Source: an uncultured Archangium sp. (GTDB taxonomy: Bacteria; Myxococcota; Myxococcia; Myxococcales; Myxococcaceae). From it: a DNA stretch of 64,000 nt. Where the stretch lies: the NCBI GenBank assembly GCA_903905455.1, contig CAIVGN010000029.1:124001-188000 (forward strand), in the 5' to 3' direction. This document shows positions 11,412-19,020 of the stretch, piece after piece (within the stretch, counting starts at the first letter, position 1; each line of letters opens with the position of its first letter). The notes under the pieces are model-generated. The model was not told where the DNA came from. It saw only the letters and a list, made by a program, of their open reading frames with translations, and ran no database searches. A program made the position numbers and the translations under genes.

Positions 11412-11804
11412 TCACACGCTGAACGAGTCACCGCAACCGCAGGCTGACTTCTCGTTGGGGTTCTGGAGCTTGAAGCCCGAGGCGAGCAGCCCGTCCTCGA
11501 ACACCAACTCGGTGCCCATGAGGTACAGGTAGCTCTTGGGGTCGATGAACACGCGCACGCCTTCGCGCTCGAAGACCTTGTCGCGCTCGCGGGCCTTCTC
11601 GGCCCATTCCATGTGGTAGGCGAGGCCGCTGCAGCCGCCACCCTTGACCGCGATGCGCAGGCCCGCTTCGGGGGTCTGGCGCTCGGCGAGCAGCCGCTGG
11701 AGCCGGGTCACTGCGCTGTCGGTCAGCCCAATGCCCTTGCCCATCGGCTTGCCGCCGGGGACCGGGGAGGGGGTGGCCATGGGTTGCGTCTGCACGGCGG
11801 TCAT
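11412..11804 (-). CDS. iscA: A-type Fe-S carrier IscA
   Basis: An A-type carrier with the three invariant cysteines: Cys58 in KGGGCSGL and Cys122/Cys124 in the C-terminal SACGCGDSF. The 130 residues include an extra N-terminal 20-residue Pro/Thr-rich leader; an internal Met9 or Met21 is a possible start, closer to the family's usual 107 residues. It lies between iscU (3-base gap) and hscB, as in the E. coli operon. Confidence 0.95.
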   Translation of the reverse strand: MTAVQTQPMATPSPVPGGKPMGKGIGLTDSAVTRLQRLLAERQTPEAGLRIAVKGGGCSGLAYHMEWAEKARERDKVFEREGVRVFIDPKSYLYLMGTELVFEDGLLASGFKLQNPNEKSACGCGDSFSV

Positions 11805-11807
11805 GGG

Positions 11808-12239
11808 TCAGGCCTCCCGGGTCGCCGCCGGGGTCGTCTCGGCCGAACCGCCGTTGCGCGCCGCGCGCTTGGCGCGGAAGTCTTCGATGGCGGCCTTGAT
11901 GGCGTCCTCGGCGAGCACCGAGCAGTGGATCTTCACGGGGGGCAGCGAGAGCTCCAGCGCGATGTCCTTGTTGGTGATCTTCATCGCGTCGTCCATCGAC
12001 TTGCCCTTGACCCACTCGGTGACGAGCGAGCTGCTGGCGATGGCCGAACCGCAGCCGAAGGTCTTGAACTTCGCGTCCTGGATGACGCCGTCGTCGCTGA
12101 TCTTCAGCTGCAGCCGCATCACGTCGCCGCAGGCGGGCGCGCCGACCAGGCCGGTGCCGACGTTGGGATCGTTCTTGTCGAGGGTGCCGACGTTCCTGCT
12201 GTGCTCGAAGTGCTCAATGACTTTGTCGCTGTAGGCCAT
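11808..12239 (-). CDS. iscU: Fe-S scaffold protein IscU
   Basis: IscU is the scaffold on which [2Fe-2S] and [4Fe-4S] clusters are built. Ligands Cys37, Asp39, Cys63 and Cys106 are all present, and LPPVK at residues 99-103 is the recognised HscA-binding peptide. After residue 122 an Ala/Arg/Thr-rich tail extends the protein to 143 residues, about 15 more than E. coli. It follows iscS by 21 bases. Confidence 0.97.
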   Translation of the reverse strand: MAYSDKVIEHFEHSRNVGTLDKNDPNVGTGLVGAPACGDVMRLQLKISDDGVIQDAKFKTFGCGSAIASSSLVTEWVKGKSMDDAMKITNKDIALELSLPPVKIHCSVLAEDAIKAAIEDFRAKRAARNGGSAETTPAATREA

Positions 12240-12260
12240 GGTCGTGTCTCCCTTGAAAAC

Positions 12261-13622
12261 TCAGTGCGCTTTCCAACTGACGCTCTTGAGATCGATGCCC
12301 TCTTTGGCCATCTCATAGAGCGGGCTCATGTCGCGCAGCTTGGTGACCGCGCGGACCATGAGTTCGATGACGTAGTCGACTTCTTCCTCGGTGGTGAAGC
12401 GGCCCAGCCCGAAGCGGATGGAGCTGTGGGCCATCTCCTCTTCCACGCCCAGGGCGCGGAGCACGTACGACGGCTCGAGCGAGGCCGAGGTGCAGGCCGA
12501 TCCCGACGACACGGCGACGTCCTTGATGGCCATCATCAGGCCCTCGCCCTCGGCGAAGGCGAACGAGACGTTCAGGTTGCCGGGCAGGCGCGCGGTCTGC
12601 GAGCCGTTGACGGTGAGGTAATCGAGCTTGGCGGCGACGCCCTTCCACAGGCGATCGCGCAGGGCGCTGACACGGACGGCCTCGGAGGCCATTTCGTGCT
12701 GGGCGAGCTCGGCGGCGGCGCCGAAGCCCACGATGCCCGAGACGTTCAGGGTGCCCGAGCGCATGCCGCGCTCGTGACCGCCGCCGTCGATCTGCTCACG
12801 GATGCGCACCCGCGGCTTGCGGCGCACGTACAGCGCGCCCACGCCCTTGGGGCCGTACATCTTGTGGGCGGAGAGCGACACGAGGTCGGCCTTGGCGGTG
12901 TCGACGTTGAAGGGCACCTTGCCCACGCCCTGCACCGCGTCGGTGTGGAAGAGCACGCCCTTCTCGCGGCAGATGGCGCCGATCTCGTTGACCGGCTGCA
13001 CCACGCCGATCTCGTTGTTGGCGAGCATGACCGACACGAGGATGGTCTTGTCGGTGATCGCCGCCCGGAGCTGGTCGAGGTCGATGAGCCCGTCCTGCTT
13101 GGGCGAGAGGTAGGTGACGCGGGCCCCGACGCGGACCTTGTCGATCCACCGCTTGAGCAGCGCGTCGGTGTCCAGCGAGTGCTTGATCTCCAGGGTCGCG
13201 AGATCCTCGGCGTTGACGTCCTGGCCGGTGAGCTCCATCAACCGCTGGATCTTGAGCTCGTCGATGCGCTCCTCGCGCTGACGCTCGAGGCGCTTGCAGG
13301 TGTCCAGCACGGCCTTGTGCTCGGTGGTCAGGGTGATGAGGTGATCGCCCTTGTCCTTGTAGAACTCGACCACGCCCTTGATCGCGAGGTTGTTCGACTC
13401 GGTGGCGCCGGAGGTGAACACGATCTCCTTGTCGGAGCAGCCCAGTAGCGAGGCGATCTGCTTGCGGGCCTTCTCGACCGCCGCCTCGGCCTTCCAGCCA
13501 AACGCGTGGTTGCGCGAGGCCGCGTTCCCGAAGTCCTCCACGAAGTAGGGCTTCATGGCTTCCAGCACCCGCGGGTCCATCGGCGTGGTCGCGTGGTAGT
13601 CCATGTAGATCGGCAGCTTCAT
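12261..13622 (-). CDS. iscS: Cysteine desulfurase IscS with an internal insertion
   Basis: IscS takes sulfur from cysteine to form a persulfide for IscU and other acceptors. Seen are the N-terminus [15 protein letters not shown], the TSGATESNN segment, the PLP lysine Lys254 in [12 protein letters not shown] and the catalytic Cys377 in [21 protein letters not shown]. The protein has 453 residues rather than about 404: relative to E. coli IscS, about 49 extra charged, helical residues sit between CKRLER and VTYLSP (residues about 114-166). The ATG at 13622 starts exactly at the family N-terminus. It is the first gene of the operon; no iscR precedes it. Confidence 0.96.
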   Translation of the reverse strand: MKLPIYMDYHATTPMDPRVLEAMKPYFVEDFGNAASRNHAFGWKAEAAVEKARKQIASLLGCSDKEIVFTSGATESNNLAIKGVVEFYKDKGDHLITLTTEHKAVLDTCKRLERQREERIDELKIQRLMELTGQDVNAEDLATLEIKHSLDTDALLKRWIDKVRVGARVTYLSPKQDGLIDLDQLRAAITDKTILVSVMLANNEIGVVQPVNEIGAICREKGVLFHTDAVQGVGKVPFNVDTAKADLVSLSAHKMYGPKGVGALYVRRKPRVRIREQIDGGGHERGMRSGTLNVSGIVGFGAAAELAQHEMASEAVRVSALRDRLWKGVAAKLDYLTVNGSQTARLPGNLNVSFAFAEGEGLMMAIKDVAVSSGSACTSASLEPSYVLRALGVEEEMAHSSIRFGLGRFTTEEEVDYVIELMVRAVTKLRDMSPLYEMAKEGIDLKSVSWKAH

Positions 13623-13646
13623 CGGGAATTCCTCAAACACGAATGT

Positions 13647-13661
13647 GGACCAATCCGGTCC
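13647..13661. promoter_or_regulatory. Inverted repeat GGAC-N7-GTCC, candidate isc operator A
   Basis: A GGAC-N7-GTCC inverted repeat 25 bases upstream of iscS, matching a second copy at 13692-13706 (centre-to-centre 45 bases). It would lie just downstream of the proposed promoter's -10. The pairing suggests a dimeric repressor such as an Rrf2/IscR-family protein, but the regulator is not in the window. Confidence 0.5.
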
Positions 13662-13673
13662 GGTATGCGCCTC

Positions 13674-13702
13674 GTGTAACGGGGAGAAGGTGGACCAGTC
13701 AA
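13674..13702 (-). promoter_or_regulatory. Candidate promoter of the isc operon
   Basis: On the minus strand TTGACT (13697-13702) is a good -35 box lying inside operator-like repeat B. A 17-base spacer leads to TTACAC (13674-13679), a poor -10. Overlap of the -35 with the inverted repeat fits repression, but the weak -10 keeps this tentative. Confidence 0.4.
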
Positions 13703-13706
13703 GTCC
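13692..13706. promoter_or_regulatory. Inverted repeat GGAC-N7-GTCC, candidate isc operator B
   Basis: A second GGAC-N7-GTCC repeat; here the symmetry extends to GTGGAC...GTCCAC (6 bp each side, 13690-13708 region). It contains the TTGACT -35 element. Both copies share identical arms but unrelated spacers, which argues for a protein-binding palindrome rather than duplication. Confidence 0.5.
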
Positions 13707-13737
13707 ACTTTGAGTAATTCCGGGCGCTTGGGGTATT

Positions 13738-13754
13738 TTGCGAGCCATTCGCAA
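13738..13754. repeat. Short inverted repeat TTGCGA-N5-TCGCAA
   Basis: A perfect 6-bp inverted repeat in the 257-base divergent region between iscS and the SPFH gene. It may be an operator for either gene; no T-tract follows, so it is not an intrinsic terminator. Confidence 0.3.
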
Positions 13755-13879
13755 GATGGCCGATCGTCCCCGTGTCAGTTCGGCGGGTTAGGACGGCGCG
13801 CGCTGATCCACAACGGACCACGCCTCGACGCACTTCCGGGTGGTTGCGGTACGGCACGCGGCTCGCTTTGGGGCGGCGC

Positions 13880-15361
13880 ATGACCAAGCTCGCCTCGATT
13901 CAGATCGCTTCGCAGCAGGGTGACGCGCCTCGGTACGTGGACGGGTGGCGCCGCGGCAAGCCGGAGGAGGACCCGGAGAAGACGAAGCGCTGGGGGTGGA
14001 TCTCCGCGAAGCCGAGCGAGTTCCTCATTCGCATGCGCGGGGGGAGCGTGGTCTCGGCGGGCCAGGGGGCGACGGTCTTCAAGTGGCCGTGGGACTCGAT
14101 CTCCATCGTGCCCACCACGGTGCAGCGGCTGCACTTCGTGGCGGATCAGATCACCCAGGAGAAGGTCGGCGTGAAGGTGACGGGCATCGCGGTGTACCGC
14201 ATCGCCGAGCCGCTGCTCGCCTCGCGCATGCTCAACTTCAGCTTCCCCGAGCGCGCCCAGGAGAAGCTCGCGGAGATGATGGAGGAGATGTGCGTGGGCG
14301 CCTCGCGGCGGCTCATCGCGAACCTCACCGTCGAGCAGTGCCTGACGCGGCGCAAGGACGCCCTGGCCACCGAGCTGGTGCGGGAGATCGCGCCGGTGGT
14401 GGGCGGGCAGGGGCGGGCCCAGGACAGTACGGAGCGCGGCTGGGGCCTGGTGGTGGACACCATCGAGATCCAGGACGTGCGCGTGCTCTCGGCCCAGGTG
14501 TTCTCGAACATGCAGGCCCGGTTCCGTCTCTCCCAGGAGCAGGTGGCCCGCGCCGCCGAGCTCGCCAAGGAGCGCGCCATTCGCACCGACGAGACGGCCA
14601 CCGAGCGCGAGGTGGAGCTCACGCGCGTCTCGGCCCAGACCGAGATCCGCCAGCAGAAGCAGACGGCCGATGAGCAGGCGCGGCTCGACAAGCTCGCCTC
14701 CGACGCCAAGGTCGAAGAGGCCCGCCTCGCCCAGGAGCGCTCGACCCGGGCGGCCCAGATCGCCGCCGAGCGGGAGTTCCAGCTCCAGAAGATCACCGCC
14801 GAGCACGAGGTGCGTCAACGTCGGCAGGCGGCGGAAGAAGCGGCCCTCACCGAGAAGCTCCAGGCCGACCAGCGCCAGGCCCTGCAGAAGTTGAACGCCG
14901 AGGTGCAGCTCCAGCAGGAGCGGCTGCGCTCGCAGCTCGAGGCCGTCCAGCTCGAGGCCCAGGCGGAGCTGGCCCGGCACCAGGCGCGGTTGCAGGAAGA
15001 ACAGCAGGAGGCGGAGTTGCTGCGCACCCAGGCCGACGGCGCCGAGGCCAAGCGCTACCTCACCGAGATCGAGACCCGCACGGCCGAGCTCGAGGTGCAG
15101 AAGCAGACCCTGCTGGGGTCGCCGGAGCTGGAGCGGGCGGCTCGGCTGCGGCAGATCGAGAATACCCTCTCTCCCGAGGTCATTCAGCTCGCCGTGGCCA
15201 ACCGGCTGCCGGAGCTGGCGGCGGCGTTCCAGCAGAAGATGGGTGAGGTGCACGTGACCGCGGTCGACGGTGCGAACCCCTTCGGCTACATCGCAGCGGC
15301 CATGGAGGGGGTGATGGGGCTGGCCCGCAGTGCGGGGCTCGAGCTCAAGAAACCCCAGTAA
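13880..15361 (+). CDS. SPFH/Band 7 domain protein with long coiled coil
   Basis: Residues about 30-215 resemble an SPFH (stomatin/flotillin) domain, with segments such as VGVKVTGIAVYRI and WGLVVDTIEIQDVRVLS typical of the family. Residues about 220-430 are an uninterrupted Glu/Gln/Ala/Arg-rich coiled coil, and the last 60 residues form a small, more hydrophobic domain. Unlike most bacterial stomatins and flotillins there is no N-terminal membrane helix or hairpin evident, so the protein may be peripheral. The ATG at 13880 is used; an upstream in-frame GTG (13772) would add 36 basic residues not typical of the family. It is divergent from the isc operon. Function is inferred only as membrane-domain scaffolding. 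Confidence 0.8.
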   Translation: MTKLASIQIASQQGDAPRYVDGWRRGKPEEDPEKTKRWGWISAKPSEFLIRMRGGSVVSAGQGATVFKWPWDSISIVPTTVQRLHFVADQITQEKVGVKVTGIAVYRIAEPLLASRMLNFSFPERAQEKLAEMMEEMCVGASRRLIANLTVEQCLTRRKDALATELVREIAPVVGGQGRAQDSTERGWGLVVDTIEIQDVRVLSAQVFSNMQARFRLSQEQVARAAELAKERAIRTDETATEREVELTRVSAQTEIRQQKQTADEQARLDKLASDAKVEEARLAQERSTRAAQIAAEREFQLQKITAEHEVRQRRQAAEEAALTEKLQADQRQALQKLNAEVQLQQERLRSQLEAVQLEAQAELARHQARLQEEQQEAELLRTQADGAEAKRYLTEIETRTAELEVQKQTLLGSPELERAARLRQIENTLSPEVIQLAVANRLPELAAAFQQKMGEVHVTAVDGANPFGYIAAAMEGVMGLARSAGLELKKPQ

Positions 15362-15370
15362 CCGAAGAAA

Positions 15371-15389
15371 CCCCGAAACGAATTCGGGG
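15371..15389. repeat. Hairpin-forming inverted repeat after the SPFH gene
   Basis: CCCCGAA and TTCGGGG form a perfect 7-bp stem around ACGAA, 10 bases after the SPFH stop and 21 bases before dsbD. No U-tract follows, so it may be a weak or RNA-stabilising terminator rather than a clear intrinsic one. Confidence 0.4.
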
Positions 15390-15409
15390 CTCCATGCATA
15401 TACGCCCCT

Positions 15410-16828
15410 ATGAAGCGCTCGACCGTCCTCGTGCTCGCGTCCCTCTCGGCGATTGGCCTGGTGTTCGTGCCATCGCTCATTCCCACGGGGCCCGCGTCGT
15501 CGCTCGACGCGTCGGCGCTGCTCAACTCGGGCCAGCTGTTCATCGCCGCCGGGGTGATCTTCCTGGGGGGCTTCCTCACCTCGCTGACCCCGTGCGTGTA
15601 CCCGCTGATCCCGATCACCGTCGGGGTCTTCGGCGCGCGCCAGGCTGACTCCAAGGGCCGGGCGCTGCTGCTCACCACCTCCTACGTGGTGGGCATGGGC
15701 GCGGTGTTCAGCGCGCTGGGCGTCTTCGCGGCGCTCTCGGGCCGGGCCTTCGGGTCGGTCTTGGGGAACACCTGGGTGATCGTCGGCCTGGCGGTGTTCA
15801 TGTTGGTGCTCGCCACCTCGATGTTCGGGGCCTTCGAGCTGGCGCTGCCCTCGAGCCTGGCCACCAGGCTCAACGGCGTGGGCGGCGGCGGGGTCATCGG
15901 CGCCTTCCTCATGGGCAGCGTGGCCGGCTTCCTCGCGGCGCCCTGCACGGGCCCGGTGCTGACCGGGGTGCTCGCGTGGGTGTCCCAGACCCGGGACCCG
16001 GTGCTCGGCGCCGGGCTGCTCTTCATCTACGCCATGGGCATCGGCGTGCCGTTCTTCCTCATCGGCGTGTTCACCGTGCGCCTGCCCAAGAGCGGCGTGT
16101 GGATGGAGTGGGTCAAGAGCGTGTTCGGCGTCGCGCTGCTGGCCATGGCCGTCGGGTACCTGCGCGACGCGTTCCCGGGGTTCCGGGACTTCGTGCTCAC
16201 CGCCGCCTCGCAGCTGGGCCGCACCGGCGCGGTCACTCTCGGCGCGGTGCTGGCCTTCGTCGGCGTGGCCGTCGGTGCGATTCACCTCTCCTTCAAGGAG
16301 GGCAAGCAGTGGGTGCTCAAGGGCGCGGGCGTGGCGGCGCTGCTGGTCGCGTTCCTGGTCCGCATGGCGGCCCCCGCGGCGCAGCTGCCCGTGGAGCCCC
16401 GGCCCGATGGCGCGCCCCACGCGGTGTTCGCCTGGGCGATGACCTTCAAGGCCGAGCAGTCGAAGTCGGCGGACCCGTTCGAGGCGGTGCTCGCCAAGGC
16501 CAAGGCCGACTGCAAGCCGGTGATGATCGACTTCTTCGCGGACTGGTGCGCGGCCTGCAAGGAACTCGACGAGTACACCTACACCGCGCCGATGGTGGTG
16601 GCCGAGGCCGAGCGTTTCGTGAAGGTGAAGGTCGACGGCACCGACGATCACGAGGTGCTCGACGTCCTCTACGAGCGCTTCGGGGTGAAAGGCCTCCCCA
16701 CGGTCGCCTTCATCGACCCCATGGGGCAGGTGCTGAAGGCCCCCAAGGTGACCGGGTTCCTCGCGGCGAAGGACTTCCTGGCCGAGATGAAGAAGGTCGA
16801 GCTCTCGAGCTGCGCGCCGGCGCAGTGA
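15410..16828 (+). CDS. dsbD: Thiol:disulfide interchange protein DsbD, lacking the N-terminal periplasmic domain
   Basis: DsbD moves reducing equivalents from cytoplasmic thioredoxin across the membrane to periplasmic thiol proteins. Visible are a signal-like N-terminus, an eight-helix core with the redox pair Cys62 (TSLTPCVYP) and Cys179 (AAPCTGP), and a C-terminal thioredoxin domain with WCAAC (Cys380/Cys383). The usual N-terminal immunoglobulin-like alpha domain (about 120 residues) is missing, so the protein is 472 residues instead of about 570. Electrons probably go directly from the C-terminal domain to partner proteins. The downstream lipoprotein gene follows after 13 bases. Confidence 0.92.
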   Translation: MKRSTVLVLASLSAIGLVFVPSLIPTGPASSLDASALLNSGQLFIAAGVIFLGGFLTSLTPCVYPLIPITVGVFGARQADSKGRALLLTTSYVVGMGAVFSALGVFAALSGRAFGSVLGNTWVIVGLAVFMLVLATSMFGAFELALPSSLATRLNGVGGGGVIGAFLMGSVAGFLAAPCTGPVLTGVLAWVSQTRDPVLGAGLLFIYAMGIGVPFFLIGVFTVRLPKSGVWMEWVKSVFGVALLAMAVGYLRDAFPGFRDFVLTAASQLGRTGAVTLGAVLAFVGVAVGAIHLSFKEGKQWVLKGAGVAALLVAFLVRMAAPAAQLPVEPRPDGAPHAVFAWAMTFKAEQSKSADPFEAVLAKAKADCKPVMIDFFADWCAACKELDEYTYTAPMVVAEAERFVKVKVDGTDDHEVLDVLYERFGVKGLPTVAFIDPMGQVLKAPKVTGFLAAKDFLAEMKKVELSSCAPAQ

Positions 16829-16841
16829 GTCTCGTGGCACG

Positions 16842-17795
16842 ATGCGCGCCGTGAAGTTCCTCTTCCTTGCCGTGATGCTGTTGGTGGGCTGCACCCCGAG
16901 GCCGTCCGATGTCCTGGTCGCCGACCTCGATGCGTCCACCCCCGACAGTGGCCTCGAGGCCCCCGACGCCGGCCCGACGTGTGGCTGCGAGCTGTGGGGC
17001 AACGCGCGCAACGACGGGACGATCGAGGCTCCGCTGGTCGAGCTGTCGGGCCTGGTGGCGAGCCGCTCGCAGCCGGGCGTCTTCTTCGCGCACAACGACT
17101 CGGGCGACACGGCGCGGTTCTTCGCGATCTCCATCGCCGGCCAGGTGCTGCAGACCTTCGAGTTGGGCAACGCCACGGCGGTCGACTGGGAAGACATTGC
17201 CCTCGGGCCCTGCGGCACCGGCACCTGCCTCTACCTGGGCGACATCGGGGACAACGGCTTCGTCCGCACCGACTACGCGGTGTACCAGGTGACCGAACCG
17301 CACGTGACCTCCGGCACCGCCACCGTGGGCTGGGAGCGCTACCCCTTCGAGTACCCGGCCGGCGCGAAGCACAACGCCGAGTCGATGTTCATGAACGCGC
17401 AGACGGGGCGGCTCTACGTGGTGACCAAGAACCCCTCGGCGGTGAGCGAGGTCTACCGCTTCCCCCTGCCGATGGACTCCACGCGCACCGCGACGCTGGA
17501 GAAGGTGGCGACCCTGACCATCCCCGGAACGACCGACCAGCCGCTGACGGCGGCCGACGTCAACGTGTGCGGCACCGGCGTGCTGATGCGCATGTACAAC
17601 CGGCTGGTCGAGTACCGGTTGCCCCCGGGCGAGACGAACTTCGAACGCATCTTCTCGGTCGACCCGGTGACCGTGCCCTTCGCCAACGAGCCGCAGGGCG
17701 AAGCGGTGGCCTACGGCCCCGACGGACGCACCTACTTCACCTCGAGCGAGAAGCTGGTCGACGCGCCTCCGCTGTACGAGTTCCGCTGCCGATGA
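16842..17795 (+). CDS. Secreted lipoprotein, probable beta-propeller-like
   Basis: The signal MRAVKFLFLAVMLLVGC has a lipobox ending at Cys17. Asp/Ala/Gly-rich segments follow (DLDASTPDSGLEAPDAG), a linker style common in myxobacterial lipoproteins. The mature protein contains repeated aromatic/Gly motifs such as FFAHNDSGDTARFF, DWEDIALGPCG and YLGDIGDN, consistent with blades of a beta-propeller. No catalytic motif is recognised. It sits 13 bases after dsbD, so it may need disulfide handling: several cysteines are present (CGCELW, CGTGTC, NVCGTG, FRCR). Confidence 0.75.
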   Translation: MRAVKFLFLAVMLLVGCTPRPSDVLVADLDASTPDSGLEAPDAGPTCGCELWGNARNDGTIEAPLVELSGLVASRSQPGVFFAHNDSGDTARFFAISIAGQVLQTFELGNATAVDWEDIALGPCGTGTCLYLGDIGDNGFVRTDYAVYQVTEPHVTSGTATVGWERYPFEYPAGAKHNAESMFMNAQTGRLYVVTKNPSAVSEVYRFPLPMDSTRTATLEKVATLTIPGTTDQPLTAADVNVCGTGVLMRMYNRLVEYRLPPGETNFERIFSVDPVTVPFANEPQGEAVAYGPDGRTYFTSSEKLVDAPPLYEFRCR

Positions 17796-17835
17796 GCGGG
17801 TGGCGGTCGGCCTTCGAAGGTGGGCAGGGCGCGAC

Positions 17836-19020
17836 TTAGAAAGAACCGCCGACGCTCAAGAACGCGCCCGTGGGGGTCGGCGTGCTCTCGGTGGGCTCGC
17901 CGGTGCCGGTCTTCGGGGCCACCTTGGGGGGCGGGGGCGGCAGGGTGAGGATGATCCACGTCACGCCGCCGGCCATGGCCGCTGCGCCGGCGCCGACGAA
18001 GATGTTGGCCAGCATGGCGTTGGTCGGGGCTTCCTTGGCCTGGGCGCGGGTGAGCTCGACGGGGCTCTGGTTCGCCTCGAGCTTGGTCTTCACGGCCTGC
18101 GCCGACTGACCCAGGGCGATGCCCGCGCCAATGGCGACCGCGCCGACGAGCGCGACGTAGAGGCCGGGCTTGGTGAACACGTTGCGGCTGGGGCCCTCGA
18201 CGGGCTTCTCGACCACCGCCACCTCGATGGGGATGGCGACCAGCGAGACCTTCACCTCGACGCTCCTGGCCGACTCGACGGTGACGGTCTGCTCGAACGG
18301 CTTGTAGCCCGCGGCGGTGACCTTCACGGTGCGCGTGCCACGCTGGGCGACGATCTCCAGCGACCCGATGCCCCCTTCGGCCGAGTCGACGGTGACGATC
18401 GCCGAGGGGTCGGCGTTGTCGACGATGATCTTCCCGTTGGGGATGGAGAGCGTCTTCTGCACCTGGGTGAGGAACGGGCCCAGCTTCTTGATGAAGTCGC
18501 GGTCCTTCTGCGCCTGGCTCTTGCCGGCGACGCCGAGGAAGGCCTTCTCGGCCTTTTCCCCGCTCTCCTGCGAGACGACGAGCACCTCGTTGAAGCCGGG
18601 GTCCCAGCCGTACATCGTCACCAGCGAGCCCGCGCCCTGCTTCTGCACGGTGAGCCGCACCAGGCGGTGCACCTTGAGCTTCTTGGCCACGGCCTCGAGG
18701 CACGCGTAGTCAATGCACGCCTCTGCCTTCGCGAACTCGGCGCCCAGCTGCTGCTTGACCGCGGAAGGCTCGACCACCGTCTGGAACTGGTCACCCTGCT
18801 GCAGTTGCTTGAGCAGCTCGGCCTCGAACTGGCGGGCGCGCGAGGCGCTCACGTCTTCCTTGTCGGCGGCCTTCACCGAGATCACGCCCAGGGTGGGGCG
18901 GAACTCGGTCGGCACGGCGGCCGGCTTCTCTTCGCTCAGGTCGAGTTCGAAGTCCTGCGCAGCGGCGAAGGACGCGATCAGGACCAACGGCAGCGCGCGG
19001 CGGAAGGTGGACGGAATCAC
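17836..19020 (-). CDS. PEGA-domain secreted/membrane protein
   Basis: A 394-residue protein with a signal peptide (cleavage near AAAQ, residues 20-22). An N-terminal domain with a possible sensor fold follows, then a PEGA-type beta domain at about 195-270 (GTRTVKVTAAGYKPFEQTVTV). Two hydrophobic segments lie at about 298-315 and 340-362 near a Pro-rich C-terminus. PEGA domains are found in surface and S-layer-type proteins. It starts with GTG and overlaps the plsB stop by 4 bases, so it is co-translated. The role is unknown. Confidence 0.8.
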   Translation of the reverse strand: MIPSTFRRALPLVLIASFAAAQDFELDLSEEKPAAVPTEFRPTLGVISVKAADKEDVSASRARQFEAELLKQLQQGDQFQTVVEPSAVKQQLGAEFAKAEACIDYACLEAVAKKLKVHRLVRLTVQKQGAGSLVTMYGWDPGFNEVLVVSQESGEKAEKAFLGVAGKSQAQKDRDFIKKLGPFLTQVQKTLSIPNGKIIVDNADPSAIVTVDSAEGGIGSLEIVAQRGTRTVKVTAAGYKPFEQTVTVESARSVEVKVSLVAIPIEVAVVEKPVEGPSRNVFTKPGLYVALVGAVAIGAGIALGQSAQAVKTKLEANQSPVELTRAQAKEAPTNAMLANIFVGAGAAAMAGGVTWIILTLPPPPPKVAPKTGTGEPTESTPTPTGAFLSVGGSF

